Part shown: positions 56,318-63,884 of the stretch, in pieces | How the letters are laid out: each line of letters opens with the position of its first letter | Position numbering within the stretch: the stretch's first letter is position 1 | From: a virus | Reading direction: 5' to 3' (one strand) | DNA: 64,000 bases | IMG/VR virus record: IMGVR_UViG_3300022903_000002 | Coordinates: 41,083-105,082 of that record | Position numbers and translations under genes: made by a program | Notes under the pieces: model-generated | What the model saw: only the letters and a program-made list of their open reading frames with translations | The model's database searches: none | Told to the model about the DNA's origin: nothing

Positions 56318-57031
56318 TTACGGCCGGCTGCGGCTCAGGACTCTGCCGCAGCCGACCTTGATGTGAGTGACGAGGTCGACGGTGAGGCAGACGCGATGTA
56401 GCGGGGTCCTTGGTGGGACGGTCGGGGCGACTTTGACCGGCGGGGCCTTGACGGGAGGTGGTCTCACCGGCCGGGGCATCGACGGTTCTAATGCGGGCGC
56501 CTTCCCGCTCGTAGCGCGTTCGGTTGGAGTGGTCCTCTCGGGTGGTGGCGTGCTCCTGGCGGGCGGTGGCGTGTCGGTGGATGGATCTACATCTGGTGGC
56601 GTCACTAGCGGATGCGCGTGCTGCGGCGGGGGCGTTTGTCTCGGTGCCGGGGCTGCGGCGGGCGGATGACGCTGGCCCGCGTCGCTGTCGAACGCCGTCG
56701 GCACGATCGCGGCGGCGGCAACACCGGCTACTAATACTGCGGCACAGGCCGCTACGACGGCTTGCCGCTTCGGGCTCACGTGGCGGATCCCACCGGCCGG
56801 CAGCAGGAACGGGATCGCGATGCGTCGTCGCGTGGATTCGATGCCGTGCTCGGCTTTGGCCTGGGTTATGTACCGTTGCCGGGTGACCTCGTCGAGATCG
56901 CCGGCGAGCTCGATCACGAGTGTGTCCCCTGTGGTGTACACGTTGGCTTCGATACCTTCGGGTGCCTCCCGGATCTCGACCTTCAACGCTGGGTCCTCCT
57001 CGCGCGAATGGACGAGCTTGCTGCTGTCCAT
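56318..57031 (-). CDS. Membrane protein with Pro-rich extracellular tail
   Basis: 237 residues from ATG 57031 (overlaps the upstream gene by 49 bases). Charged N-terminal domain (DPALKVEIREAPEGIEANVYTTGDTLVIELAGDLDEVTR), one membrane span (VVAACAAVLVAGVAAAAIVPTAF, about 97-119), then a Pro/Thr/Ser-rich tail with a short Cys-containing end. Unknown; anti-sigma-like topology. Confidence 0.5.
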   Translation of the reverse strand: MDSSKLVHSREEDPALKVEIREAPEGIEANVYTTGDTLVIELAGDLDEVTRQRYITQAKAEHGIESTRRRIAIPFLLPAGGIRHVSPKRQAVVAACAAVLVAGVAAAAIVPTAFDSDAGQRHPPAAAPAPRQTPPPQHAHPLVTPPDVDPSTDTPPPARSTPPPERTTPTERATSGKAPALEPSMPRPVRPPPVKAPPVKVAPTVPPRTPLHRVCLTVDLVTHIKVGCGRVLSRSRP

Positions 57032-57474
57032 GCGGCGTCCGCGTCGGTGCCCGGCCGGGGGAACACGACAGCTCCGTACTCGGGCAGGTCGACTCGCTGG
57101 GCGCCTTTCGCGGGGTCGACGGCGACGGCGTGGTCGATCTCTGGGGGCCGCGGGTCGCCCGGCTGGGGAGTCTCCGGTTCTGAGGCGGGTGCGCCCAGCT
57201 CCGCGAACGCGGTCGTAGCGAGGACTTTGGTGATGCCGGTGTCCTTGCGGATGGCGACGGCCCACCGGTCGAAGACGTTGGCGGCGTTGTCGACGCGTTC
57301 CTCCACTGTCGCCATCCGCCGGGCCAGTTCCTCGTGGAGAGGGTCGAAGTGTTCGGCTAGTTCCTGTCGCAGTTCTTGTTTGAGCGCTGCGATGCAGGTG
57401 TCGACATGATCGGTGATGCGTCTGCACATCAGCTCTACCGCAGGGTCGGCTGCGGGTTTGGTCTCGCGCTGCAC
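56983..57474 (-). CDS. Unknown coiled-coil protein
   Basis: 163 residues from GTG 57474 (AGGAGG upstream). N-terminal coiled coil (CIAALKQELRQELAEHFDPLHEELARRMATVEERVDNAANVFDRW), low-complexity Pro/Glu middle. Precedes the Pro-rich membrane protein in one operon. Confidence 0.5.
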   Translation of the reverse strand: MQRETKPAADPAVELMCRRITDHVDTCIAALKQELRQELAEHFDPLHEELARRMATVEERVDNAANVFDRWAVAIRKDTGITKVLATTAFAELGAPASEPETPQPGDPRPPEIDHAVAVDPAKGAQRVDLPEYGAVVFPRPGTDADAAWTAASSSIRARRTQR

Positions 57475-57743
57475 TCCTGGTGCCTCCTGTCACATCGTTG
57501 TGGCAGACATGGCGTGCCCCCCAGGCATACGTTGGACGCTCTCACATTCCGGACGGTTGTCACAGGTTGATACGGCCATACAGGGTGTAAAGGTGCTGGT
57601 GATGACGGGTCGTCATCGTCTGTGAGCTATCGAAAATCCGTCTAATTGCGGGCAATCCGGGCCCTCTGGGGCCGGTTGGCGACCGGGTGTCCGAATCCGG
57701 ACAGGCGTGTATCGGGCGTCCGGAATCCCTCTGGTGCGCTCGC
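57475..57743 (+). other. Intergenic control region
   Basis: 269 bp without a gene. GATGAC/GTCATC inverted repeat near 57600-57616, and two TCCGGA palindromes near 57693 and 57719. The promoter of the 57474 gene should be here. Confidence 0.4.
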
Positions 57744-58199
57744 CTAAATGGACCGTTGATCGTCCTCGCTCTGTGTGGTCGTCTCCAGGGTGAACCGGTC
57801 ACCTGGGAGAACCTCGACCTCGCCGTCCCGCTCAACGATGAAAACCGGAACGCTCTCCGGTATGGGGCGACCCTCGGACTCACTCAAAGCTGTGCGTTCT
57901 TGCGCGGTGGGCAGCCGGCAGCTGATGGTGGCACCGGGAAGGATCTTCACGACTACACGCTCCGGCATCTCCAGTACCCGGGACCCTCGGCCGCGCTCCG
58001 TGACGATGAGGCCTTCGCTGCGAAGAACACTCAAGCCTTGCCGGATCGAGACCAGGCTCACGTCATAGCGCTCAGCCAACACCCGCTCGGGTGGGAGTAG
58101 GTGTCCTGGAGTCAGCATGCCGCTCGCGATGGCGCTGCGGATGTCGTCTGCGACCAGGTGGTATAGCGGTCGCCGGAGCGACCGTCCCCTCTGACGCAT
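57744..58199 (-). CDS. GntR-family regulator (KorSA-like)
   Basis: 151 residues. GntR winged helix: PLYHLVADDIRSAIASGMLTPGHLLPPERVLAERYDVSLVSIRQGLSVLRSEGLIVTERGRGSRVL (about 11-76). Short C-terminal effector region. In AICEs and phages such proteins (KorSA type) hold the element in the integrated state. A perfect 16-bp palindrome lies 45 bases before its start. Confidence 0.8.
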   Translation of the reverse strand: MRQRGRSLRRPLYHLVADDIRSAIASGMLTPGHLLPPERVLAERYDVSLVSIRQGLSVLRSEGLIVTERGRGSRVLEMPERVVVKILPGATISCRLPTAQERTALSESEGRPIPESVPVFIVERDGEVEVLPGDRFTLETTTQSEDDQRSI

Positions 58200-58243
58200 G
58201 GTCGGTCACGATAGGAGCGGGCCGTGATGGGGGCGCTGAGTGA

Positions 58244-58259
58244 ACTTATTGCAATAAGT
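58244..58259. promoter_or_regulatory. Perfect 16-bp palindrome before the GntR gene
   Basis: ACTTATTGCAATAAGT is its own reverse complement. It is AT-rich in GC-rich DNA and sits 45 bases upstream of the GntR start, the usual form and place of a GntR-type autoregulatory operator. Confidence 0.65.
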
Positions 58260-58311
58260 CGTGTCGCCTTCATGGCGTGGCGAGTTACGCTGATTCTGCG
58301 GCTAGATCACA

Positions 58312-58346
58312 ACGGCGCCCCCGGCCGGGTCAGCCGGGGGCGCCGT
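58312..58346. terminator. Strong hairpin downstream of the DUF397 gene
   Basis: ACGGCGCCCCCGGC and GCCGGGGGCGCCGT are perfect 14-bp arms around CGGGTCA. No T-tract, but very stable; ends the Scr1/DUF397 transcript on the - strand. Confidence 0.6.
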
Positions 58347-58363
58347 CGCTTGTTGTCAGCCCG

Positions 58364-58468
58364 TCAAGGGCGCCGCACCGCCACGACCGCGATGTCTACG
58401 CAGTCGTTGCCGTTCGGTGTGCTCTTGCTGGACTTGCGCCACACAGGGGTGGTGGTGAGGTCGATCAT
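58364..58468 (-). CDS. Short DUF397 protein
   Basis: 34 residues from ATG 58468 (AGAGAGG upstream). VWRKSSKSTPNGNDCVDIAVVAVRR is the DUF397 signature; family members are usually 60-70 residues, so this is a short form missing the C-terminal W..F part. Encoded just after the Scr1-type regulator, the standard pairing (toxin-antitoxin-like or regulator-modulator). Confidence 0.6.
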   Translation of the reverse strand: MIDLTTTPVWRKSSKSTPNGNDCVDIAVVAVRRP

Positions 58469-58485
58469 GCGGCTGATCACCTCTC

Positions 58486-59349
58486 TTACGCGAGCGCAGC
58501 AATGAACTCTGCGCTTTTACTTGGTGTAAGAGCAGCGTCGGTGACGCTGCCCCATGCGAGTCTAAAGCGCTGAACCGCCGTTTTACTCTCCGAGTAGGCA
58601 CTTCCGGACAAATTCTCGGTATGTACCACATCGGGATAGTCTTCATGGTCGAACTCGAAAATGATGAACGGGCCGCCAAGCCCAGCGTGTGCGCCTGCAC
58701 TGTACGGCAGCACTTGAAGGGTGACGTTCTCACGTTGCCCCATTTCCATCAGGTGCCTGAGTTGCGCACGCATAACATCGGTACCGCCAACCTGCTGGCG
58801 TATCGCTGTCTCGCCTAGCACAGCGTGCAATTGTGGCGGATTTATTCGGTCAAGGATGGCGCGGCGTTCACGGCGAGCACGGACGCGCCGTTCGAGATCG
58901 TCGGTCTCCCACGTGTCCGGTGCCGCGAGTCCGTCTGCGAACAGCGCGCGAGCGTAGGCGTCGGTTTGCAGGAGGCCCGGCACGACCTGAGACTGAAATG
59001 ACAGGATCTGGTGTGCTTCGTCTTCTGTGACGGCGAACACGTCATGGAGGACGTCGCCGTATTCCAGCCACCAGCCCGATCGGAATGCCTCGGCAGCGAG
59101 GTCGAGGAGTTCGCGTTGTTGATCGAACGTCAGGTGGTAGCGGTTGAAGAGCGCCTTCATGGTCTCTTGGTCGCTCTGGTGGAGGCCTCTTTCGATGCGG
59201 CTCACGGTTGAGGCGTTGACGTCGATGTCGGCCGCGACCTGCGCAAGGTCCAGTCCGAATTGTTCACGGGTTGCTTTGAGGATCGCGCCGAGACGGCGGG
59301 CCTTAATGGTAGGGGTGTGCCCTCGCGCCATGGCTGTTGAGTCTGTCAT
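58486..59349 (-). CDS. Scr1/DUF5753-family XRE regulator
   Basis: 287 residues. N-terminal HTH (RLGAILKATREQFGLDLAQVAADIDVNASTVSRIERGLHQSD), then the DUF5753 body (AEAFRSGWWLEYGDVLHDVFAVTEDEAHQILSFQSQVVPGLLQTDAYARALFADG ... GPFIIFEFDHEDYPDVVHTENLSGS). This family regulates development and antibiotics in Streptomyces and acts with DUF397 partners. As an element gene it is a candidate immunity repressor. Tandem 20-bp repeats lie before its start. Confidence 0.8.
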   Translation of the reverse strand: MTDSTAMARGHTPTIKARRLGAILKATREQFGLDLAQVAADIDVNASTVSRIERGLHQSDQETMKALFNRYHLTFDQQRELLDLAAEAFRSGWWLEYGDVLHDVFAVTEDEAHQILSFQSQVVPGLLQTDAYARALFADGLAAPDTWETDDLERRVRARRERRAILDRINPPQLHAVLGETAIRQQVGGTDVMRAQLRHLMEMGQRENVTLQVLPYSAGAHAGLGGPFIIFEFDHEDYPDVVHTENLSGSAYSESKTAVQRFRLAWGSVTDAALTPSKSAEFIAALA

Positions 59350-59395
59350 GGCGTAGGTGGTTCACCGCGCAGGGTGGCCGGTCCGGGCCAAAAGA

Positions 59396-59435
59396 ATCTT
59401 GCAAGCGGCATGGTGATCTTGCAACCGGCACGGTA
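59396..59435. repeat. Tandem 20-bp repeats in the divergent promoter
   Basis: Two adjacent 20-mers starting ATCTTGCAA and sharing CGGCA and GGT (59396-59415, 59416-59435; three differences), with a partial third copy (GCAACCGGCAT) at 59453. They lie between the Scr1-type gene and the rightward gene at 59480 and probably bind the Scr1-type repressor. Confidence 0.6.
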
Positions 59436-59479
59436 ATCATGGGAACCGTGACGCAACCGGCATCCACGTTAGGCGCACG

Positions 59480-59710
59480 GTGACGACAGTGATAGAGGTC
59501 GACCCCAAAGACCCGCGGACCGTGCGGGTCGGCGCCACGTTGTGGCGGCTCATGCAAAGCGACACGGGAGCCTGTTATGCGACACGCGGCGGCTTCCTCA
59601 CTGACGACCAGCTCATGTGCGGCTACGAGATGACGCTGGACGCTGACACTCAAGAGGAACTACACGAACGTCTCCTGGCCCAGCCCGACGCGCACACCGC
59701 GGAGGACTGA
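59480..59710 (+). CDS. Small protein divergent from the Scr1-type regulator
   Basis: 76 residues, GTG start. VIEVDPKDPRTVRVGATLWRLMQSDTGACYATRGGFLTDDQLMCGYEMTLDADTQEELHERLLAQ. Two Cys. First gene rightward of the operator repeats. Unknown. Confidence 0.5.
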   Translation: MTTVIEVDPKDPRTVRVGATLWRLMQSDTGACYATRGGFLTDDQLMCGYEMTLDADTQEELHERLLAQPDAHTAED

Positions 59711-59905
59711 CCCATGGACCGGGACCGCCGGGGGCGGAATGCCCGCAAGGGCGCTTGGCGGTCCCCGTGTGGTAGCACGACGAGACGCTCCGGCCGGTCC
59801 GTCCACGGATCTGTGTGCTGCCACACGAACCCACCCCGCACGGCTCAGGCCTGGCGTGCCCCCCAGGCCGCCACTGTCCAGGGTCGTGCGGGGCCGGGGG
59901 TTACC
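59711..59905 (+). other. Intergenic region with hairpins
   Basis: 195 bp. CCCCGCACG and CGTGCGGGG (outer), and GGCCTGG with CCCAGGCC (inner), form a large fold-back that should end the leftward gene at 59906. A - strand frame near 59650-59841 is open but overlaps the + gene and has no ribosome site; not called. Confidence 0.45.
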
Positions 59906-60466
59906 TCAAGCCTTCTTCCGCCGTGTCGGACCTTGCTTCGCGCGGCGGGCGGCCAGTTCCCGAAGCATCAGGACCGCGCCAGCTACCTCTGCCGGCGCGT
60001 AGTCCATATTGCGGAGCATGGTGACTGTCGCGTGCTCGTTGTCGGAGAGCTTGCCGAGACGCTTGATGGCCTGCTCCATGGTGACGCCGGTGTCGACGAC
60101 GACGTCCGCGTGCAGGCGTTGATCGTCGTACTGCTCGACGTGGACGCCCTGTGTTCGTTCGGGGGCTGTGAACTTGACTTGACTCACGTGGAGAACTGGT
60201 TCGGGTAGCTCGCCTGGTTCGGCTAGCCCGGCGAAAACCATCATCTGGCCGAGGCCGTAGCCGAGTGCCTTGCCGATAGCCCGTAGGGCGGGGAGGTCGG
60301 GAACGCGGTCATCGTTGAGGATGCGGGAGATGATCGAAAGAGAGATCCCACTCTTCTTGGCGAGCAGTGTTCGGCCTCCGGCTCGCGGACCGTCGACCTC
60401 GTAACCCTGGCGGAGCATCTCCTCGCGGAGCCATAGCCCGAAGGGCTTTTCTGCTTCGGTGCTCAC
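59906..60466 (-). CDS. XRE-family repressor
   Basis: 186 residues from GTG 60466. HTH LREEMLRQGYEVDGPRAGGRTLLAKKSGISLSIISRILNDDRVPDLPALRAIGKALGYGLGQMMVFAGL, then a helical C-terminal part and a basic tail. Divergent from a small Cro-like gene across GCAAG operators, the usual repressor/cro switch of temperate phages. Confidence 0.75.
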   Translation of the reverse strand: MSTEAEKPFGLWLREEMLRQGYEVDGPRAGGRTLLAKKSGISLSIISRILNDDRVPDLPALRAIGKALGYGLGQMMVFAGLAEPGELPEPVLHVSQVKFTAPERTQGVHVEQYDDQRLHADVVVDTGVTMEQAIKRLGKLSDNEHATVTMLRNMDYAPAEVAGAVLMLRELAARRAKQGPTRRKKA

Positions 60467-60468
60467 GG

Positions 60469-60633
60469 GCAAGCACTCTAACTTGCTTGACAGCATGAAG
60501 TCGATGACTTGCTCACGAGCAAGCTAGGGTTCCCTACCTGCATGTATGGCTCGCCTGCGGATTTACCCAGCTTGTCAGAGGGATCTGCAGGTCAAAAGAT
60601 CTCCGCTGAATCCCTTGCATGCTCGACAGCAAG
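60469..60633. promoter_or_regulatory. Three GCAAG/CTTGC operator sites in the lysogeny switch
   Basis: GCAAG...CTTGC at 60469-60486, the perfect CTTGCTC-AC-GAGCAAG at 60508-60523, and CTTGC...GCAAG at 60614-60633. A shared GCTyGACAGCA element occurs at 60485 and 60621. They fill the gap between the XRE repressor and the Cro-like gene. Confidence 0.65.
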
Positions 60634-60652
60634 CAGACTAGCGTTACGTGCC

Positions 60653-60907
60653 ATGGAGCAAGTAACGCCTCACGTAGCGCTCCGGCTCAGGGAATTCTCC
60701 AAACTCTGCGGCCGGAAAGGGTGGACCAACCAGGCCCAGCAGGCCAGGGCCCTCCGCCACTCCGAGGCGTACATCAGCCGCCTCGTTCGAGAAAAAACAG
60801 CCCCCACCGCTGCCTTCATCGCAGTCGCGCTTGAGGTTCTGGAATGCCGCTTCGAAGAGGTCTTCGAAGTCACCTCCGAGGCAGCTGAGATGCGGAGGGC
60901 GTCGTGA
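60653..60907 (+). CDS. Cro-like HTH protein
   Basis: 84 residues from ATG 60653. VALRLREFSKLCGRKGWTNQAQQARALRHSEAYISRLVREKTAPTAAFIAVALEVLECRFEEVFEV, a short XRE-type HTH. First gene of the rightward early operon; GTGA overlap with the next gene. Confidence 0.7.
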   Translation: MEQVTPHVALRLREFSKLCGRKGWTNQAQQARALRHSEAYISRLVREKTAPTAAFIAVALEVLECRFEEVFEVTSEAAEMRRAS

Positions 60908-61239
60908 TTCTCGAAGACGGTCCGCTCTACACCCCCGAGCAGGTGAGCGAGAACCAGTGGCTCGGGGACCGGTCTCCTGCCGCAATCCGTCGGGCAGTGA
61001 GCCGCGGTCAGCTTCAGCACACCAAGTCCGGCGGGAAGGTCTGTTTTTCGCGGGCGAACATCCTCGCGAACCAGGCGGCTGGTCTGGAGTTGGCCGATTG
61101 GGACCAGCCGGCCCACATGGTCGCGCCACACCGGAAGCGGCGCACCTCTGATGCTGCGGCAAAGCCGAGCGTGACGGTTCTTCAGCCGCGCCCGAATGCG
61201 GCCCGCCGACGTAGCCGACGTGACCAGGCGGCCTCCTAG
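60904..61239 (+). CDS. HTH / excisionase-like early protein
   Basis: 111 residues, GTG start. LYTPEQVSENQWLGDRSPAAIRRAVSRGQLQHTKSGGKVCFSRANILANQ reads as a MerR/excisionase-type winged helix; the C-terminus is basic (RRRSRRDQAAS). Possibly the Xis partner of one integrase. Confidence 0.6.
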   Translation: MILEDGPLYTPEQVSENQWLGDRSPAAIRRAVSRGQLQHTKSGGKVCFSRANILANQAAGLELADWDQPAHMVAPHRKRRTSDAAAKPSVTVLQPRPNAARRRSRRDQAAS

Positions 61240-61250
61240 CCCAAAGCAAA

Positions 61251-61274
61251 GGCCCCGGGAGGCACCCCGGGGCC
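61251..61274 (+). terminator. GC-rich hairpin in the early leader
   Basis: GGCCCCGGG pairs with CCCGGGGCC over AGGCAC. No T-tract; probably an attenuator between early regulators and the next operon. Confidence 0.45.
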
Positions 61275-61305
61275 GGACCACGAGAACGCAAAGGAGCCAG
61301 GACTC

Positions 61306-61374
61306 GTGACCACTGACAGACAGGTTAACAGCCGACCGGCCCCCCGCCCGGTTGACGGCAAGGGGGAGAAGTGA
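61306..61374 (+). CDS. 22-residue leader peptide
   Basis: GTG with AAGGAGCC upstream; stop overlaps the start of the next gene (GTGA). MTTDRQVNSRPAPRPVDGKGEK, basic. The coupling and the upstream hairpin suggest a leader that controls the early operon. Confidence 0.45.
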   Translation: MTTDRQVNSRPAPRPVDGKGEK

Positions 61375-62024
61375 ACGACCGCGACAAAGCCATCCGGGAG
61401 CGGTTCCAGCGTGAGACCGCCAACCACGAGATGACTGTCCTGCAGGACAACGGCCTGTACCGGCACATCCGGTTCGAGCAGCCGGATCAGAGAGGCGACT
61501 GGTTCTCGATCGTCACGTGGCCGCAGAAGATCGTCGTCAACGGCACCGTCGGCACTTATGTGTTCTCACGCATGGAGGACATGTTCGAGTTCATCCGCTC
61601 GTCGTGCCCAACTGGCGTCCCGAACTTCTCCTACTGGGAAGAGAAGGTTGTCGCTGCAAGTGACGGTCCCGTCACCTACTCGATGGACCTGCTGGACAAG
61701 CAGGTCGCCGAGGATTTGGCCGAGGCTGAGAAGGACTGGCCGGGTGTCACCGCGTCGTGGGATGAGAAGGTCAACGGCTTCTTCCCTGAGTACGACACCA
61801 CGAACGAGCATGGCGCCCGGTACGCACTGAACGACTTCAGCTACAAGCCGGAAGACGCTGGTGCGGACGACGAGCCGTTCCAGTTCTACGACACCGGCGA
61901 CTGGGACCTGCGCGACTACGACTGGAAGTACCTCTGGTGCTGCCACGCCCTCTTCTGGGGCATCCGCCAGTACGACCAGCACAAGGCCGCGAGCAAGCCA
62001 GCTGACGCTGGGGCGGTGGCGTAA
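61371..62024 (+). CDS. Early phage protein of unknown function
   Basis: 217 residues. IRFEQPDQRGDWFSIVTWPQKIVVNGTVGTYVFSRMEDMFEFIRS ... YWEEKV ... AEAEKDWPGVTASWDEKVNGFF, then an acidic C-terminus ending in WCCHALFWGIRQYDQHK. Clearly of phage early-gene type; role unknown. Confidence 0.6.
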   Translation: MNDRDKAIRERFQRETANHEMTVLQDNGLYRHIRFEQPDQRGDWFSIVTWPQKIVVNGTVGTYVFSRMEDMFEFIRSSCPTGVPNFSYWEEKVVAASDGPVTYSMDLLDKQVAEDLAEAEKDWPGVTASWDEKVNGFFPEYDTTNEHGARYALNDFSYKPEDAGADDEPFQFYDTGDWDLRDYDWKYLWCCHALFWGIRQYDQHKAASKPADAGAVA

Positions 62025-62233
62025 TGGTCGCCGACCTGCCCGCACGCGTCGCCGCGAACGTCCGCGACGGTCACACCTTCGAGAACGACCCGCCGCATGC
62101 CCTGTCCTCCGCATCCCGCTGGACATGCACCACATGCGGTGACGCGGTCCTGGAATCCAGGGGCAACATCTACGGCGGCGCGACGGAGCGGACGTGTGAT
62201 GAGTCCGTCGCGTTCTGGGGGCGGCTGTCATGA
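62024..62233 (+). CDS. Small zinc-binding early protein
   Basis: 69 residues, ATG in TAATG. WTCTTCGDAVLESRGNIYGGATERTCDE: two CxxC-like elements. Unknown. Confidence 0.55.
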   Translation: MVADLPARVAANVRDGHTFENDPPHALSSASRWTCTTCGDAVLESRGNIYGGATERTCDESVAFWGRLS

Positions 62234-62508
62234 CGCTCACCGAAGAAACCCTGGAGATCCTCGGGATCAACCTGCCGCGCATGGTCTGCCCGTTCCAGGT
62301 GCAGATCGGCGACCTAGTCCGCATCGACAACGAGCACCTGCCCGTGTTCATCACCGACAGCCACCTCGATGGGGTGGAGCGGGTCCTGGAGTACGTGTCG
62401 GAGATCCGCAAGTCGGACGGTGAGCCGGTGTTCGAGGGCTCGCGGGTGTTCGAGCCGGGCACGCCGATCCTGTTGATGCGTCGCGCAACTAGGGGCGTGG
62501 CCGCATGA
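62230..62508 (+). CDS. Early unknown protein
   Basis: 92 residues. FQVQIGDLVRIDNEHLPVFITDSHLDGVERVLEYVSEIRKSDGEPVFEGSRVFEPG, beta-rich. ATGA overlaps on both sides show a tightly coupled operon. Confidence 0.55.
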   Translation: MTLTEETLEILGINLPRMVCPFQVQIGDLVRIDNEHLPVFITDSHLDGVERVLEYVSEIRKSDGEPVFEGSRVFEPGTPILLMRRATRGVAA

Positions 62509-62861
62509 AGACCCTCCTGGTTGTCTCCGAGATCCAGGCGCGAGCCGCGGACCTCATCGAGGAGCGCGGACTCCACAAGGGCGACTTCGTTCCCGATGAT
62601 GCCGCAATCGACCTGGCCGCATGCCCGCTGTGCGTGCTCGCCGCGTTCAACGTCGCGGTCGGTGCGCACATCGAAGGCGAACTCAACGAGGACGCGGACC
62701 GGGCAGCGCGAGCGTTCGCGGACTGGCTCGGTGTCGACCCCGGCCGGGATCTGGTCGGGGCGCTCGGAGATGAGTGGAACGACAGGGCCGAGCAGACCCA
62801 GGCGAACGTCGTCCGGCAGCTCCGCCGGTGCAGCACCGAGTTGGCGAGGGCCGGCCGATGA
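62505..62861 (+). CDS. Early protein, DUF6197-like
   Basis: 118 residues. VVSEIQARAADLIEERGLHKGDFVPDDAAIDLAACPLCVLAAFNVAVGAHIEG resembles the DUF6197 pattern (small actinobacterial/phage proteins). Unknown role. Confidence 0.5.
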   Translation: MKTLLVVSEIQARAADLIEERGLHKGDFVPDDAAIDLAACPLCVLAAFNVAVGAHIEGELNEDADRAARAFADWLGVDPGRDLVGALGDEWNDRAEQTQANVVRQLRRCSTELARAGR

Positions 62862-63184
62862 CCGACCCCCGAAACAGCCAGGTCGACCGCACCCACGCGC
62901 TCCTCCAACTCCTCGCACGCACCGACCTCCCCACAGTCAGCACCTGGTCCATCGACGAACTCAGCAACCGCCTCGCAGGCCTGATCTACGCCGACTACCG
63001 CGACCGGGACAGCTCACGGCAGCGGGCGAAGGTCGAAGCCTGGGCTGCCTTCCTCGGCACTGACCTCATCGAGACCCGCACCCGGAGCCGAGTCGAGCTC
63101 TCCGCCGAAGGGGTCTTCCACCAAATCCCCGTTCGTATCTGGGCGCTACTGCGCACCGACATCCCCCAGGAGGCCGCCGCATGA
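62858..63184 (+). CDS. Early unknown protein
   Basis: 108 residues from ATG 62858. Helical (HALLQLLARTDLPTVSTWSIDELSNRLAGLIYADYRD...). Coupled to both neighbours. Confidence 0.5.
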   Translation: MTDPRNSQVDRTHALLQLLARTDLPTVSTWSIDELSNRLAGLIYADYRDRDSSRQRAKVEAWAAFLGTDLIETRTRSRVELSAEGVFHQIPVRIWALLRTDIPQEAAA

Positions 63185-63735
63185 GCAGCACCGGTACGAG
63201 GCGCCGCAGACGCGGCCACCACAACACCCCGCCGCCGGCCGAGCCCACCCCGATCGAGGAGCCCACATTGAACCTTCAGGACCCGGACGCCTACATCGCG
63301 TGGCTGGCCACAAACGCCGACGGCTTCCAGCGCAACGGAGAGCAGCTGCGCGAACAGTCCCGTCAGGTGTGGACCGCCGCCGCCGAACACGACCGGAACG
63401 TTCAGACCCTCGACGGTCAGATCAAGGACATGCAGGACCAGCTCAAGGGGCTGGAGGCGAAGCGCGAACAGGAGCGGCAGGCCAAGGAGATGCGGGCCGC
63501 CGAAGCGCAGCAACTCGACGACCGAGCACAGAACTCCGAGAACGCCGCAGCTGACATCCAGTCGTCCATTCCCGTGATCCAGCAGGCGGTGGCCAACGGG
63601 AGCGGCCAGTCGCCAACCACCACAGCGATCGACCTGGACCCAAAAGAGACCGCGCGGATCGACAAGTCACTCGCCGCCATAGACGCCGCCCGCGCGGAGC
63701 TGCCGGCCGACCAGCGCGACGAGGGGGAGCTGTGA
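63181..63735 (+). CDS. Coiled-coil early protein
   Basis: 184 residues. After a short Pro/Arg start, residues about 40-160 are a coiled coil (NGEQLREQSRQVWTAAAEHDRNVQTLDGQIKDMQDQLKGLEAKREQERQAKEMRAAEAQQLDDRA). Next to a P-loop ATPase gene, where recombination or replication partners are often encoded. Role inferred. Confidence 0.55.
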   Translation: MSSTGTRRRRRGHHNTPPPAEPTPIEEPTLNLQDPDAYIAWLATNADGFQRNGEQLREQSRQVWTAAAEHDRNVQTLDGQIKDMQDQLKGLEAKREQERQAKEMRAAEAQQLDDRAQNSENAAADIQSSIPVIQQAVANGSGQSPTTTAIDLDPKETARIDKSLAAIDAARAELPADQRDEGEL

Positions 63736-63884
63736 GCGGCTTCCGACGCCTGGTCAAGGGCTGCCGCCACGCCCGCCTGATCTCGCTGAAGCGCGAGTAC
63801 TCGCCCGGCTTCACGCCCCGGCACGCGAAGCCCGCCCCGGTCGAGGGGTCCACGCTCACACCAGAGATGGGACTCGCGGCATGA
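63732..63884 (+). CDS. 50-residue basic protein
   Basis: GTG 63732 (GTGA). MSGFRRLVKGCRHARLISLKREYSPGFTPRHAKPAPVEGSTLTPEMGLAA. Stop overlaps the ATPase start (ATGA). Unknown. Confidence 0.5.
   Translation: MSGFRRLVKGCRHARLISLKREYSPGFTPRHAKPAPVEGSTLTPEMGLAA

Noticed and set aside
59714-60208. A 164-codon + strand ORF
   Set aside because: Largely antisense to the XRE repressor and crosses the hairpins; Arg/Ser/Pro-rich shadow composition.
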